This document shows positions 18,883 to 29,135 of a DNA stretch of 64,000 nt, piece by piece. The stretch's first letter is position 1; each line of letters starts with the position of its first letter. Origin of the DNA: Staphylococcus carnosus (GTDB lineage Bacteria > Bacillota > Bacilli > Staphylococcales > Staphylococcaceae); assembly GCF_900458435.1 (NCBI RefSeq), contig NZ_UHCT01000001.1, positions 2,170,001 through 2,234,000 on the forward strand, written 5' to 3'. The position numbers and the translations under genes are program-made. The notes beneath the pieces are model-generated. The model was not told the DNA's origin and did no database searches. It saw nothing but the letters and a program-made list of their open reading frames with translations.

Positions 18883-20661
18883 TTAAACTTGTGCTTTGTA
18901 ATTATGAATTGTTTCAATAAATTTTGGACAATAATGCTTCAATTTATAACTGCCCACACCATCAATCGCAATCATCTCTTGTTTAGACTCAGGTTTGCGC
19001 TTGGCAAATTCTTCTAAAGTAAAGTCTGTAAAAATACTAATCGGTGCAATATTAAGTGTTTCACTCAATGTTTTTCTCACTTCAACCAATTCATCAAATA
19101 AAGCTCGATCTACACCTTCAATAGTATTAATATTTACTTTTTCTTTAGCTTTACGTTTGAATGGTACTGTATAAATTTTTAAACCTTCACTTAATACCTT
19201 TTTAACCTTTTTATCGCAAGTCAAAACTTCATCATTTTCATTCAAGAACCCTTTGAAACGTAATTCATCGATAAGATGACTACATTCTGAAGTCGTATAA
19301 GACTTCATGATTCCGAAAGTTGAAAGTTCATCATATTGATTATATTTAACGTAATCTGACGTTTCTCCTCTGAGCACTTGTATGATAACGCCATATGTTT
19401 CTTGCTGACGCATACGTACGATACAGCTAATAATTTTTTTAGCTTCATCTGTCATATCGTATGTTTTATTTTCATTGACACAATTACTGCAGCGACCGCA
19501 CTCTTCTAATTTTTCATTAGGTTCGAAATAATGTACCAAAGTCGCTTCTAAACATTTTTTGGTCTTAGTATATTGAATCATTTTATTCAATTTCTCGCCC
19601 ATTTTTTCTTTATAATCATCATCTGCTTTAGATGAAGCAATGAAGAATTGATGCAGCCCGATATCACGTTCGCTATACAATAATATACAATCACTTTCTA
19701 AACCATCACGTCCGGCACGTCCTGCTTCTTGATAATATGACTCTAAGTCTCCAGGCATATTGTAATGGATTACAAAACGCACATTAGACTTATCAATCCC
19801 CATACCGAATGCATTTGTAGCGATAACTACTTTAGTTTTATCAAACACGAAATCATTTTGAGCTGCCTCACGTTCTTTATTTGTTAATCCTGCATGGTAA
19901 ATTGCACTATTAATTTTTTGGTCTTCAAAAACCTGTTGCAGTTCCTCAACTTGTTTACGTGTTGAACAATAAATAATACCAGCCTTATCCTTATGTTCTT
20001 TCACATATTCTAAAACAAATTTTTGACGTTGATAGGTAGAATTAACTTTAAATTTTAAATTAGGACGCTTGATACTTGTTTTAACCATATCGCCTTGTGC
20101 AATATGGAGTCGTTCCATGATATCTTGTTGCACTTCAGCAGTCGCAGTTGCAGTTAATGCTGCTACTGCAAAGTTTTGCGGAAGACACATTACTTTGTCG
20201 ATGACCTGTTGGTAACTTGGCCTGAAGTCATGTCCCCATTTAGAAATACAGTGTGCTTCATCAAAAGCAACGAGTTTAATATCTAAACCATAAAGCAGTT
20301 TCATAAATTGATTATTTTCAAAGCGTTCTGGCGCAATGTATAAAAATTGAATCTCACCCTTACGCAACTCTGCTTCTATTGCTTTTTGATCTTTTTGAGA
20401 TAAACTGCTGTTTAAATAAGCAGCATTAATGCCCATGGCTTTCAGTTGATCCACTTGGTCTTTCATCAGAGAGATTAATGGGCTGATGACAACAGTTACA
20501 CCGCCCATCATTAAACCAGGTACTTGATAACATAATGATTTACCGCCACCAGTCGGTAAAACCCCTAATACATTTTGTTTTTCTAGTATTTTGGAAATGA
20601 TTTCTTTTTGTCCAGGACGGAATGTTTGGTATCCAAAATAATGTGATAATATTGTTTCCAT
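18883..20661 (-). CDS. recQ: ATP-dependent DNA helicase RecQ
   Basis: A 3'-5' superfamily 2 helicase (592 aa) for recombination and repair. Motif I is PTGGGKSLCYQ (K41), motif II is FDEAHCISKWGHDFRP near 133, and motif VI is QEAGRAGRDG near 315. The RQC zinc site is formed by cysteines around 365-395 (KCLEATLVHYF to CGRCSNC). A C-terminal HRDC domain (about 515-592) is present. It lies 12 bp downstream of the ABC-F gene and is probably co-transcribed with it. Confidence 0.92.
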   Translation of the reverse strand: METILSHYFGYQTFRPGQKEIISKILEKQNVLGVLPTGGGKSLCYQVPGLMMGGVTVVISPLISLMKDQVDQLKAMGINAAYLNSSLSQKDQKAIEAELRKGEIQFLYIAPERFENNQFMKLLYGLDIKLVAFDEAHCISKWGHDFRPSYQQVIDKVMCLPQNFAVAALTATATAEVQQDIMERLHIAQGDMVKTSIKRPNLKFKVNSTYQRQKFVLEYVKEHKDKAGIIYCSTRKQVEELQQVFEDQKINSAIYHAGLTNKEREAAQNDFVFDKTKVVIATNAFGMGIDKSNVRFVIHYNMPGDLESYYQEAGRAGRDGLESDCILLYSERDIGLHQFFIASSKADDDYKEKMGEKLNKMIQYTKTKKCLEATLVHYFEPNEKLEECGRCSNCVNENKTYDMTDEAKKIISCIVRMRQQETYGVIIQVLRGETSDYVKYNQYDELSTFGIMKSYTTSECSHLIDELRFKGFLNENDEVLTCDKKVKKVLSEGLKIYTVPFKRKAKEKVNINTIEGVDRALFDELVEVRKTLSETLNIAPISIFTDFTLEEFAKRKPESKQEMIAIDGVGSYKLKHYCPKFIETIHNYKAQV

Positions 20662-20673
20662 ATTTTTGACCCC

Positions 20674-22545
20674 TTATTGTTCCTTTAATTCTTCAAGTTC
20701 ACTCCATCTTGTCATATCTTGGTCGTATTGCGATTCTAAAGTTTCTTTTTCAGAATTAAGCGTTTGTATTTTTGTATAATCATCACTTGCATCTACCATC
20801 TCTTGTTCTATTTCTTCGAGACGTATTTCTGCTTCCTCAATTCTTTCCATAACCGTTTCGTATTCACGTTTTTCTTTATAAGATAACCCTTTACGTTGTC
20901 TTTCTTTTACTTGCTTAGGTAGTTGTTTAGCCGCTTCTTTTGCTTTTTCTTGTTCCTCTTTGTACACTTCATAGTCCTCAAAATTACCGATAATCCGTTC
21001 AATTTGACCATCATGTACATACCAGAATTCTTGTGCTACTTTATTCAAGAAGTAACGATCGTGACTCACAGTAATGATGGTGCCGCCGAATGTTGAAATA
21101 TAATCTTCAAGAATAGTCAGCGTTTCTGTATCTAAATCGTTCGTAGGCTCGTCTAATAGTAAAACATTCGGTTGATGAACGAGTAATCTTAGTAAATAAA
21201 GACGTTTTTGTTCACCGCCTGAAAGTTTATAGACTTTCTTGCCATGTGTTGAACTTGGGAATAAAAATCGTTCTAACAATTGCGTAACTGAAACGGTTGT
21301 CCCGTCTTTTTCTTTTGCGACTTCACTTTCTTCGCGTAAAAAGTCAATAACACGTATATCTCTGTCCAATCGTTCATCAGTTTGTTTAAAATAAGCAGTC
21401 TTTACAGTTTGTCCGATTTTCACTACTCCTGAATAGTCAGTATCTTCTCCTGCTAAAATATTAAGCAACGTAGTTTTACCAGCTCCATTCGGTCCCACAA
21501 TACCGATTTGCTGCCCATTTTGTATAATCTGTGTGACATGCTCAAAAAGTGTTTTCCCTTCAATTGATTTAGAAAGGTCTTCTAGTTCAAACACCTGTTT
21601 TCCTAAACGAGAGTGTGCAAGATTAAGTTGTCCTGTATCTTTTGTTGTTTGGTTTTTGACTTGTGATTCTAAATCACTGAAACGATTAATTCGAGCTTGT
21701 TGTTTCGTTGAACGCGCCTTAGCACCTGCACGCATCCAAGACAATTCTTGTTTATATAAAGCACGCTGCTTTTGGTTTTGTTGTTGTTCAATTTGTTCAT
21801 TTTCAGCACGCATCACAATGTAATCTTCATAATTGCCTGGATAAGTGCGTAATTTTCCTCTATCTAGTTCAACAATCCGTCTTGATACTTCATTAAGGAA
21901 ATATCGATCATGCGTTACAAACAATACTGTATGCGGATATTGTTTTACATAATTAATAAGCCATTTTATTGAATCAAAATCTAAGTGGTTAGTCGGTTCA
22001 TCTAATAAAAGTAAGTCTGGTTGTTCAATCAGTGTTTTTGCCAAAACAACACGCTTTTGCTGTCCGCCTGATAATGCTTTTACAGATTGTGCAGTATCAT
22101 TTATTCCTAATTTAGACAAGATTGTCTTCACTTCTGCGCTATAATCCCAAGCTTCTGCTTGATCCATTGCTTCTTGTGCATTCATCATTTTTTGGAAATC
22201 AGCATCACTTTGTGTCTCACTATATTTTTGCACAGCTGTTTCGTAATTTTTAATGATCTTTACTGCAGTAGTATCCGCACTCAGTACTTCATCAAGCACC
22301 GTTTTATCCTCATTTAAATCTTGCTTTTGCGAAGAGTAGCGTATGCGATATTGATTAGGACAATTAACCTCTGCTTCAAAATCATCATCCAATCCTGCAA
22401 TTACTTTCAGCAACGTACTTTTTCCTGTCCCATTGATACCTACAAGACCGATTCGCTCATGTTCTGAAACAGATAAGTGCAAGTCATCAAATATCACCTT
22501 ATCTGCATAAGATTTATGTAAGTGTTCTATTTTGTATGATTCCAT
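20674..22545 (-). CDS. ABC-F family ATPase (Uup-like)
   Basis: A soluble protein (623 aa) with two ABC ATPase domains and no membrane segments. Walker A motifs are GINGTGKST (near 37) and GPNGAGKTT (near 350). Signatures are LSGGQQKR and LSGGEQKR; Walker B motifs are LLLLDEPTNHLD and VLLLDEPTNDLD. The Arg/Lys-rich linker between the domains and the C-terminal coiled coil (about 545-623) are typical of Uup-type ABC-F proteins, which act on ribosomes. The specific role is not established here. The long C-terminal coiled coil argues for the Uup type over the antibiotic-resistance type. Confidence 0.85.
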   Translation of the reverse strand: MESYKIEHLHKSYADKVIFDDLHLSVSEHERIGLVGINGTGKSTLLKVIAGLDDDFEAEVNCPNQYRIRYSSQKQDLNEDKTVLDEVLSADTTAVKIIKNYETAVQKYSETQSDADFQKMMNAQEAMDQAEAWDYSAEVKTILSKLGINDTAQSVKALSGGQQKRVVLAKTLIEQPDLLLLDEPTNHLDFDSIKWLINYVKQYPHTVLFVTHDRYFLNEVSRRIVELDRGKLRTYPGNYEDYIVMRAENEQIEQQQNQKQRALYKQELSWMRAGAKARSTKQQARINRFSDLESQVKNQTTKDTGQLNLAHSRLGKQVFELEDLSKSIEGKTLFEHVTQIIQNGQQIGIVGPNGAGKTTLLNILAGEDTDYSGVVKIGQTVKTAYFKQTDERLDRDIRVIDFLREESEVAKEKDGTTVSVTQLLERFLFPSSTHGKKVYKLSGGEQKRLYLLRLLVHQPNVLLLDEPTNDLDTETLTILEDYISTFGGTIITVSHDRYFLNKVAQEFWYVHDGQIERIIGNFEDYEVYKEEQEKAKEAAKQLPKQVKERQRKGLSYKEKREYETVMERIEEAEIRLEEIEQEMVDASDDYTKIQTLNSEKETLESQYDQDMTRWSELEELKEQ

Positions 22546-22761
22546 TTTCAGCCTCCACTTATATTCGTCCGTTCATTTCTTTGCGTAGTTCAGTATATTA
22601 CTTCGTTTATAGTGAAATCAGTTCCATATATTATACACCTTATAGCTTCTAAAAGATACTATATAAGTAAGGATTATCGACACTAAATATTAAGAAACTG
22701 TAAAGACCTTATATTCTTTTAATGATAAACAACACAAACATAATTTTTGTTGTTTATCGTA

Positions 22762-22800
22762 TAAAAAGAGTGCCCAGAACACAATGTCCTAGGCACTCTA
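22762..22800 (-). terminator. Terminator of ltaS
   Basis: AGAGTGCC (22767-22774) and GGCACTCT (22792-22799) form an 8-bp stem; the minus strand continues into T5. Confidence 0.85.
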
Positions 22801-22813
22801 GTTAACTTCTATA

Positions 22814-24754
22814 TTATTTTTGTTCTGAACCTTTCGGACCAGTTTTATATTGATATTTTGATGGGTTTATTTTTTTGAAGTCTGGGTTTTTGTAGAATCT
22901 GAACAAGTCACCATTGAGTACATTATCGCTCATTTCTAAATCTTTTTCGACTTGTTGTTTATTTTTCTGTAAATCGGCAGGTTCTTTTGTAAGCGGTTGG
23001 TTTGTTTTGTTATCGTACGCTTTGCCGTTTACATATTTATATTTCGGTGTGATGAAATCACCATTTCTGAATGGTACTAATTGTGAATGATCTTTAGATA
23101 ATAAATCTGTACCCATCATCAAGTAGTTTTTAGAATCAATACCAACTAAGTGTAACAATGTCGGCATAACGTCTACTTGGCCACCGTAAGTGTGATCAAC
23201 GCCGCCTGGTTTACCAGGTATTTTCATCCATAAACCTGTACGGTTTAAGTCCATGAATTTCGCTGGAGTAATGTCTTCACCTAATAATTTTTCCATTGCT
23301 TTGTTATGGTTTTCAGAAATACCATAGTGGTCGCCGTAAATAATAATTACTGAATTTTTATAGAGACCTTTTTCTTTAAGTTCATTGATATATTGTTCCA
23401 ATGATCTATCAAGGTAGTTTGCTGTTTGTACATATCCATCGACTGTTGAATCACCAGTGTTTGGTTTTTCGATATCAGCATCTTCAGATGACAATGTGAA
23501 TGGATAGTGGTTTGTTAATGTAATCAAATGTGAATAGAACGGTTGTTTCATTTTAGATTGATAATCTGCTGATGCTTTGAAGAATGGCATATCTTTCAAT
23601 CCTAAGTTTTCAATGTTATTAGGACTCATGTCATAGTATGTTGCATCATAGAACTTATCAATACCAAAGTGTTTATAGATTTGGTCACGGTTCCAGAAAG
23701 TTTTATAGTCACCATGCATTACGTTACTGTTATAACCTTCTTTTTGATCAAGAATAGCTGGTAATGATTGGTAAGTATTTGAACCTTTCAATGAATATGC
23801 AGATCCTTGTGGTAAACCATATAAACTGTTATCCATTGTAAACTCTGCATCTGATGTTTTACCTTGACCAGTTTGGTGGAAGAAGTTTGGATAATATCTG
23901 AATTCATCATTGCCTGATGATAATTTATTCAAGAAAGGTGTAACTTCTTTACCATTTACTTTCTTATTGATTAAGAAAGTTTGGAAACTTTCTAAGTGAA
24001 TCTTGATAATATTTTTCTTTTTAGCAACCCCGTAGTATTCCGGGTTAGGTTGTGTTTGCTTTTGTTTTGTATAATTTAAAACTTTAGTTAAATCATCTTC
24101 AGATGCAAGTGCTTTTTCTTGGTTGTTTTGAATAGTCTTAACGCCATCATAAATTGTGAAGTTGTATGGTCCTAAGTACTTCACTAAGTATTTATGGTCA
24201 AATGTACGTGTTAACAATTCTGGACGATCTGTTTCAGCAAATGCTAAGTTCAAAAAGAACAATGCAACTGAAACCGCCATTACCACTGGTACAAATTTTT
24301 TGCTGAATGCACGAGTGCTTAACCATTTAGATTTAAAGACTAAAATGAACAAGTACACGATTGTATCAATAAAGTAAACAAAGTCATACCATTTAAATGA
24401 AGCTGATACTGCTCCGCCCATAGATTCAACATTACCTGTTTGGTTCAAAGTACTGAACGTTAAGAAGTCTGAGAAGAATCTAAAGTAAACAACGTTCGCA
24501 TAAAGTAGGAATGTGAGTAAGAAACCACCTACAAACATAAACCAAAATGCTTTTTTACCTTTAAAGAATAAGAATACGCTTAATACCAATGCGATTAAGC
24601 TGTATGGATTCATCAATAGAATCAAATTTTGTACTAATCCCTTAACTCCTAAAGAAAAATCAACATAATAAGCAAAGTAAGTTTTTAAACTCAACGTAAT
24701 CAACGTGAGTATAAAAAAGCCGAATATACTTATTTTCTTTTTCTGCAGACTCAT
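22814..24754 (-). CDS. ltaS: Lipoteichoic acid synthase LtaS
   Basis: Polymerises the glycerol-phosphate backbone of lipoteichoic acid from phosphatidylglycerol. It is 646 aa, as in S. aureus. Five N-terminal helices (to about 175) are followed by an extracellular sulfatase-like domain. The catalytic Thr is exactly residue 300 ([13 protein letters not shown]), with metal ligand E255 in [10 protein letters not shown]. The signal-peptidase site ALA-S falls at 217/218, as known for LtaS. The GGGGGAGA ribosome site is strong. The gene stands alone behind a long leader and is expected to be essential or nearly so. Confidence 0.95.
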   Translation of the reverse strand: MSLQKKKISIFGFFILTLITLSLKTYFAYYVDFSLGVKGLVQNLILLMNPYSLIALVLSVFLFFKGKKAFWFMFVGGFLLTFLLYANVVYFRFFSDFLTFSTLNQTGNVESMGGAVSASFKWYDFVYFIDTIVYLFILVFKSKWLSTRAFSKKFVPVVMAVSVALFFLNLAFAETDRPELLTRTFDHKYLVKYLGPYNFTIYDGVKTIQNNQEKALASEDDLTKVLNYTKQKQTQPNPEYYGVAKKKNIIKIHLESFQTFLINKKVNGKEVTPFLNKLSSGNDEFRYYPNFFHQTGQGKTSDAEFTMDNSLYGLPQGSAYSLKGSNTYQSLPAILDQKEGYNSNVMHGDYKTFWNRDQIYKHFGIDKFYDATYYDMSPNNIENLGLKDMPFFKASADYQSKMKQPFYSHLITLTNHYPFTLSSEDADIEKPNTGDSTVDGYVQTANYLDRSLEQYINELKEKGLYKNSVIIIYGDHYGISENHNKAMEKLLGEDITPAKFMDLNRTGLWMKIPGKPGGVDHTYGGQVDVMPTLLHLVGIDSKNYLMMGTDLLSKDHSQLVPFRNGDFITPKYKYVNGKAYDNKTNQPLTKEPADLQKNKQQVEKDLEMSDNVLNGDLFRFYKNPDFKKINPSKYQYKTGPKGSEQK

Positions 24755-25090
24755 GTGTGTCTCCCCCGTTATTATTTATTCAATCTAAAAACACTATTTA
24801 TACATTAAAATTGAGGTTGAGACTAAAAAGACTTGGGTTTGGAAAGTGAGTCACACTTTCTAAACTAGATTTCCATCGTTTAACCGAATTCGGCTAATTA
24901 ATTACGTAAAAATCACTTTGCTTTTATCCCAACCAATTTATTTCGCAAAACTTTTTATTAATTCATCATTTTCATAAAGGCTTGTCTCTTATTAACCAAT
25001 ACTTTACAAAATCTACTTTTTGTAATCTTATTGTAACAAAAAGCACGCAGTACAGTAATTAAATATAGAACAATTTTGCCAGAGTTTCAA
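24755..25090 (-). promoter_or_regulatory. ltaS promoter and long leader
   Basis: On the minus strand TTGAAA (25085-25090) and TATATT (25062-25067) are 17 bp apart, which predicts a leader of about 300 nt before ltaS. The leader holds an imperfect inverted repeat with ends near 24810 and 24937 (GGTTGAGA / TCCCAACC type), like the GGTTGGGA repeats common between staphylococcal genes, and a palindrome ACCGAATTCGGC near 24880-24893. No reading frame of note lies in it, and the remaining gap up to 25311 shows nothing clear apart from another TATAAT near 25232. Confidence 0.5.
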
Positions 25091-25311
25091 GCAATAACTT
25101 GGATATTTTGCACTTATTACACTTTATTTTTTTATTTGTTAATTTTTTAATAAGCTACAATGAAAACCTTGCTTAGAAATGATTAAATTAAGCTTTTGGT
25201 GTGATTAAAGTGTATTGACAGCATTAAATTATACAGTGTTTTATTAATTTCCAAATCAGACCACAGACCTAGTACTTAATTTTAGAAATTCCACTAATAA
25301 TTTTACTAAAA

Positions 25312-25352
25312 AATAAAAATGCTGATTGAATTTAGATATATTCAACCAGCAT
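25312..25352 (-). terminator. Terminator of pxpB-pxpC
   Basis: A long hairpin, ATGCTGATTGAAT / ATTCAACCAGCAT with one mismatch, has T-rich sequence beyond it on the minus strand. Confidence 0.75.
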
Positions 25353-25395
25353 GATGAGTGCTACTTCATTTAATTATTTAAAATACTTGATTCGC

Positions 25396-26400
25396 TTACT
25401 TTTGCATCTCTTGCATCATACGATATTCAATTCCATGGAATAATTGCTGAACCCAGCTACTATATTTCATCAAGTTATCTTCAGCCGTATAGACATCAAT
25501 ATATTGAAATTTCAATCTAGAGCCTTGAGGTTTTTGCGCAAGCTTTGTAAGGTGATAACTCGCAATTGTTCCAATTTGCGGATAACTGCCTAGAGTATAA
25601 TGATCATTCAACAAAATAATCGGAGAACCATCACGTTTCACTTGAATCGTGCCTCTTTTTACAGATTGATGCGGCGGCATATCTTCATAATATGCTTTTA
25701 CCGGTTCGCCTTCTAATATCATTCCCGCTCTGTTTGCTTTGCTTGTTACTTTGTATTCTCCCCGCGTAAAACGATTTAATGTATCTTCATCAAAATCTTC
25801 GGAGCCTTTATTTAATACGACATGGAACATGTCAGACATATAATTGAATGATAAAGCGTAACCATCCACACCCCAATTGGTTTTGTGCGTATGTTTAAGG
25901 TTATCAAACAACTTCATATGACGCTGAGTATAGTCGCGTTTCATATTAATCGCATCGCCTGCTTGTAATTTACGTCCCTCATATCCACCTATTTTTGATA
26001 AAAAATCAGTAGATGTTGAATCAAGCCATTCTTCTAACTCAACACCCCCGCCGATTGCTAGATAAACGCGTGAAGTACGATTAGATTCAGCAAATTGCAA
26101 TACGTCTCCTTTTTCAACTAAATAGAGTTTATTGGGTAAAATACGCATATTTTGAGTCCAAGCTTTGAAATTACCTCCGGATAATGCTATCAAAGTCGGC
26201 TCTGTAAAACGAATTCGTGCCATTTTCATTGTCATTTCTAGTGTTGCTTCATTCTTATCGTTCGCTACCAGTCGATTAGCTACTTCATGAGCTAGAAAAT
26301 CAAGTGCTCCGCCTGGAATCACACCGTCATGTTCATAGCCTTGGCGACCAAAATCTTGGAAGCTTGAAAATAGACCCGGATCTTCGATGATGATTGTCAT
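25396..26400 (-). CDS. pxpC: 5-oxoprolinase subunit C / biotin-dependent carboxyltransferase (KipA) family
   Basis: PxpC/KipA family protein (334 aa). N-terminal family signature: DPGLFSSFQDFGRQGYEHDGV, read here as residues 6-26. The central GGGVELEEWLDS-type segment and the C-terminal ILLNDHYTLGSYPQIG are also typical. With PxpB it forms part of the bacterial 5-oxoprolinase that opens 5-oxoproline to glutamate with ATP. Its ATG overlaps the pxpB stop (ATGA-type junction). The third subunit, PxpA (LamB/YcsF), is not in this window, so the activity is inferred; a KipI-KipA-type regulatory role is the alternative. Confidence 0.8.
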   Translation of the reverse strand: MTIIIEDPGLFSSFQDFGRQGYEHDGVIPGGALDFLAHEVANRLVANDKNEATLEMTMKMARIRFTEPTLIALSGGNFKAWTQNMRILPNKLYLVEKGDVLQFAESNRTSRVYLAIGGGVELEEWLDSTSTDFLSKIGGYEGRKLQAGDAINMKRDYTQRHMKLFDNLKHTHKTNWGVDGYALSFNYMSDMFHVVLNKGSEDFDEDTLNRFTRGEYKVTSKANRAGMILEGEPVKAYYEDMPPHQSVKRGTIQVKRDGSPIILLNDHYTLGSYPQIGTIASYHLTKLAQKPQGSRLKFQYIDVYTAEDNLMKYSSWVQQLFHGIEYRMMQEMQK

Positions 26401-27095
26401 TATGCTTCGCCCCCAATCTTTTCGAAATCTGAATCAGTAGGTTTAAAACGGACTGTATCCCCTAACTTCAATAACGTAAAGTCCTCTTTTGAAGGGTCAA
26501 ATAATTTAACAGGTGTATATCCGATTACAATCCAGTCACCGTATGTATCTGTTGTCACAATACCGCATTTCTTCCCTTCCAAAATGACTGAGCCTGCTGG
26601 AATGAATTTTTTTCCATCCACTGTGTGATTAATATATAAACGTTCATTCATTCCTGTCAGATATGGAAAACCTGGTGAATAACCCATCATTGAAACGAAG
26701 TAGGTTTTTTGAGAATGTAATTTTATAAATTCTTCTTTATCCAAATTATAAAATTCAAGCAAGTCTTCTAGATCCGGACCATATTCGCCACCATAAATCA
26801 TAGGAATTTCAGTCGGCATGTTAACTGATTCACCATGTTTAACTTCAATTTTAATAGATTGAAGCAATTCCTTCATATACTGAAACGGCGACTTAATATG
26901 ATGGTGTTTAATCATGCTTCTTGCATCATATACAATCATCATATCTGATTCTGTCGGAACGATTTCAGTAATAAAAGGATAATCTTGTTCAATTAAATAA
27001 GAACGCAACGCTAATAAATCTTCAGTCGTATCTTGTGTAACCTCTTTTTCAACTGAAACCACAATAGCTTGGTCACCCTGACTATAAATCTTCAT
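26400..27095 (-). CDS. pxpB: 5-oxoprolinase subunit B / KipI family protein
   Basis: PxpB/KipI family (231 aa). Conserved features are the N-terminal SQGDQAIVV, the PMIYGGEYGPDL segment near the middle, and MGYSPGFPYLTGM. In Bacillus the homologue KipI inhibits a sporulation kinase; in most bacteria the pair is part of 5-oxoprolinase. ATG at 27095 is preceded by GAGGTG; the frame is open four codons further, but that start would swallow the ribosome site. It is coupled to pxpC at the stop/start junction. Confidence 0.8.
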   Translation of the reverse strand: MKIYSQGDQAIVVSVEKEVTQDTTEDLLALRSYLIEQDYPFITEIVPTESDMMIVYDARSMIKHHHIKSPFQYMKELLQSIKIEVKHGESVNMPTEIPMIYGGEYGPDLEDLLEFYNLDKEEFIKLHSQKTYFVSMMGYSPGFPYLTGMNERLYINHTVDGKKFIPAGSVILEGKKCGIVTTDTYGDWIVIGYTPVKLFDPSKEDFTLLKLGDTVRFKPTDSDFEKIGGEA

Positions 27096-27111
27096 AATAC
27101 ACCTCAAATTA

Positions 27112-27318
27112 TTATTGGTTATAAAACATGTTCAATATATCTATAATGTAAGAATTAAGCATTCTTACGAAGTAATATACGAGTATAATCTGCACAAGTA
27201 CCATCACACTGACCAATAAACGCGCTATTTTGTAACGCCTTTTTTGAACCAAATGGTTTGATACTAATTTAGTAAGATATGCTACAGCAACTATTAAAAT
27301 AATAATAACCCAAATCAT
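27112..27318 (-). CDS. Small two-helix membrane protein, function unknown (68 aa)
   Basis: The first helix starts at the very N-terminus (about residues 2-20), followed by a basic loop (HLVQKRRYK) and a second helix (about 33-55) with a short C-terminal tail. No family recognised. It lies between pabC (57 bp upstream) and pxpB (17 bp downstream), all on the minus strand, so it is likely transcribed with one or both. Confidence 0.6.
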   Translation of the reverse strand: MIWVIIILIVAVAYLTKLVSNHLVQKRRYKIARLLVSVMVLVQIILVYYFVRMLNSYIIDILNMFYNQ

Positions 27319-27375
27319 GCAGTCACCTTAATTTATACCCTTCATTTACTTTGATTGTTCTGAATATAATTAATT

Positions 27376-27984
27376 TTAAAGATTAATCTGAATATCGGCA
27401 ACCTCTCTCAAGCTATTTATAAGAAAAATTTGTGCTCTTCCACGTTTTAACTTCTCATTCAATTCATCTAATTGATATGAACGAAGCTGTAATTTTCCTT
27501 CATCTAATAATGCTTGGCGCATACATCCCTTTAAAAAATCATTTTCAAACGGCGGTGTATACCAATTCCCCGATTCTTCTACAACAACATTTCCAATATC
27601 AAATTCTAAAATCTTTCCATTTGTATCATAATAAAGTACCGTATCAGTTTCATGATCATGTGTTACATGTTCTCGTTCAGAGGTTTTATTCGTGTATTGC
27701 CAATCAGGAAATTGAGCATCGATACATTCAAATCGTGCACTGAATTGCTGTTTGTCAGGTAATTTTACAATTTGATGTGTTAATGTTCCATCTTGACCCA
27801 ACATCACTTTCAATCTCCATAATCCTTCAGTATGTTGTTGACATATATTGTCTAAATAGTTGTCCCATTCTTTTTTATTAAATTGAAAATTTAATTGCTC
27901 AGCTGAATTTGCTATTCTTTTTGTATGATATATATTTCTCGGAATATCACCAGCTTCAACACGCATTGTTTCAAATAAGTACAT
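27376..27984 (-). CDS. pabC: 4-amino-4-deoxychorismate lyase PabC
   Basis: Fold-type IV PLP enzyme (202 aa) that releases p-aminobenzoate and pyruvate from aminodeoxychorismate for folate synthesis. It is short for the class IV aminotransferase family but matches the staphylococcal form at this locus. Substrate/cofactor-loop regions include VVVEESGNWYTPPFENDFLKG, here residues 132-152, and the C-terminal INSLREV. It starts two bases after the pabB stop, so pabA-pabB-pabC is one operon. Confidence 0.85.
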   Translation of the reverse strand: MYLFETMRVEAGDIPRNIYHTKRIANSAEQLNFQFNKKEWDNYLDNICQQHTEGLWRLKVMLGQDGTLTHQIVKLPDKQQFSARFECIDAQFPDWQYTNKTSEREHVTHDHETDTVLYYDTNGKILEFDIGNVVVEESGNWYTPPFENDFLKGCMRQALLDEGKLQLRSYQLDELNEKLKRGRAQIFLINSLREVADIQINL

Positions 27985-27986
27985 AT

Positions 27987-29135
27987 TTATTGCTCCAATA
28001 TCTTCGTTTTTGATTTAAACTCTGCTACTTCAGCTTCAGGATTAGAATCAATTGTAATACCTGCTCCTACTCCATACATTGCCCTACCATTTATATACTG
28101 AACGGTTCTAATTGCCACGTTAAATATTGCTTTGCCATTCGGGAGCAGCAAACCAATTGTGCCGCAGTAAACATGACGCGGTATTTCTTCTAATTGTTTA
28201 ATATAACGCATCGTATTGATTTTAGGTGCACCCGTAATAGAACCGCAAGGGAATAATGCCTCAAACAACGATACTAAAGATGTGTTTTCTTTCATTGTTC
28301 CAACCACCATGCTCGTCATCTGATAAACTGTTTCGTAAACTTCAATATGAAAAGGCTGATAAACTTTCACACTACCTGGTTTTGCAATCCGTGCTATATC
28401 ATTTCTTAATAAATCTACTATCATCACATTTTCAGCACGGTCTTTTGAAGAATACATCAATTTTTCATAAAGCATATGATCATCCGCTTCATTATGACCG
28501 CGAGGCATTGTTCCTTTCATCGGTTTGCTCAAAACAACATTTTCTTGTTCTTTGAATCTCCCTTTTTGGAAAAAAAGTTCCGGAGAGATTGAGGCAACTT
28601 GCAACTCAGCTGTATCTAATAAAACTGTATAATTTCCATGTGCATGCCGCGTTAAATGTACATATAAATCAGTAATAGGTAATCGAATCTCATCATATAA
28701 TCTCGTTGTATAATTAACCTGATATGTATTACCTTCTACGATTGCTTGTTGAACTGCTTGTATATGTGCTTGCAGCATGTCATCTGGCAGACGAAACTTG
28801 AAATCTAGTTTTGTCTGAGAATCGGATTGTTTATTATGCAGTTCATTCGATTTACTGGGACTATCAAAGACATAGGCTGCTGCATAAATATTTGATGACT
28901 CTTTTGAGAAATTCACCTCCATATCAGAGTTGAAAGCAGGTGCTGCTTCATATGGCAAATATAGTGCTACATAATTTCCTTTTTCCTGATACTGTTCTGC
29001 AAAATCAAGCACTTTCTTAACATCTTCTAATGAATAAGCAACACATTGGGTTTTTATAGCAGTAAAATCAAATTGATAATCTTTATATTCTGCTTCATCT
29101 TCGTAGTAACGAAAGTTAAATTTAGCTAGCAACAA
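27987..29135 (-). CDS. pabB: Aminodeoxychorismate synthase component I PabB
   Basis: Chorismate-binding enzyme (about 382 aa) that, with ammonia from PabA, makes 4-amino-4-deoxychorismate. The chorismate-binding fold is shown by SKPMKGTMPRG, DRAENVMIVDLLRND and the C-terminal LFPCGSITGAPKI and GAGITIDSNPEAE motifs. The start is taken as TTG at 29135 (GGTGAG six bases upstream), which overlaps the pabA stop by 14 bp and gives the usual length; an upstream ATG at 29186 lies well inside pabA and is less likely. Confidence 0.88.
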   Translation of the reverse strand: MLLAKFNFRYYEDEAEYKDYQFDFTAIKTQCVAYSLEDVKKVLDFAEQYQEKGNYVALYLPYEAAPAFNSDMEVNFSKESSNIYAAAYVFDSPSKSNELHNKQSDSQTKLDFKFRLPDDMLQAHIQAVQQAIVEGNTYQVNYTTRLYDEIRLPITDLYVHLTRHAHGNYTVLLDTAELQVASISPELFFQKGRFKEQENVVLSKPMKGTMPRGHNEADDHMLYEKLMYSSKDRAENVMIVDLLRNDIARIAKPGSVKVYQPFHIEVYETVYQMTSMVVGTMKENTSLVSLFEALFPCGSITGAPKINTMRYIKQLEEIPRHVYCGTIGLLLPNGKAIFNVAIRTVQYINGRAMYGVGAGITIDSNPEAEVAEFKSKTKILEQ

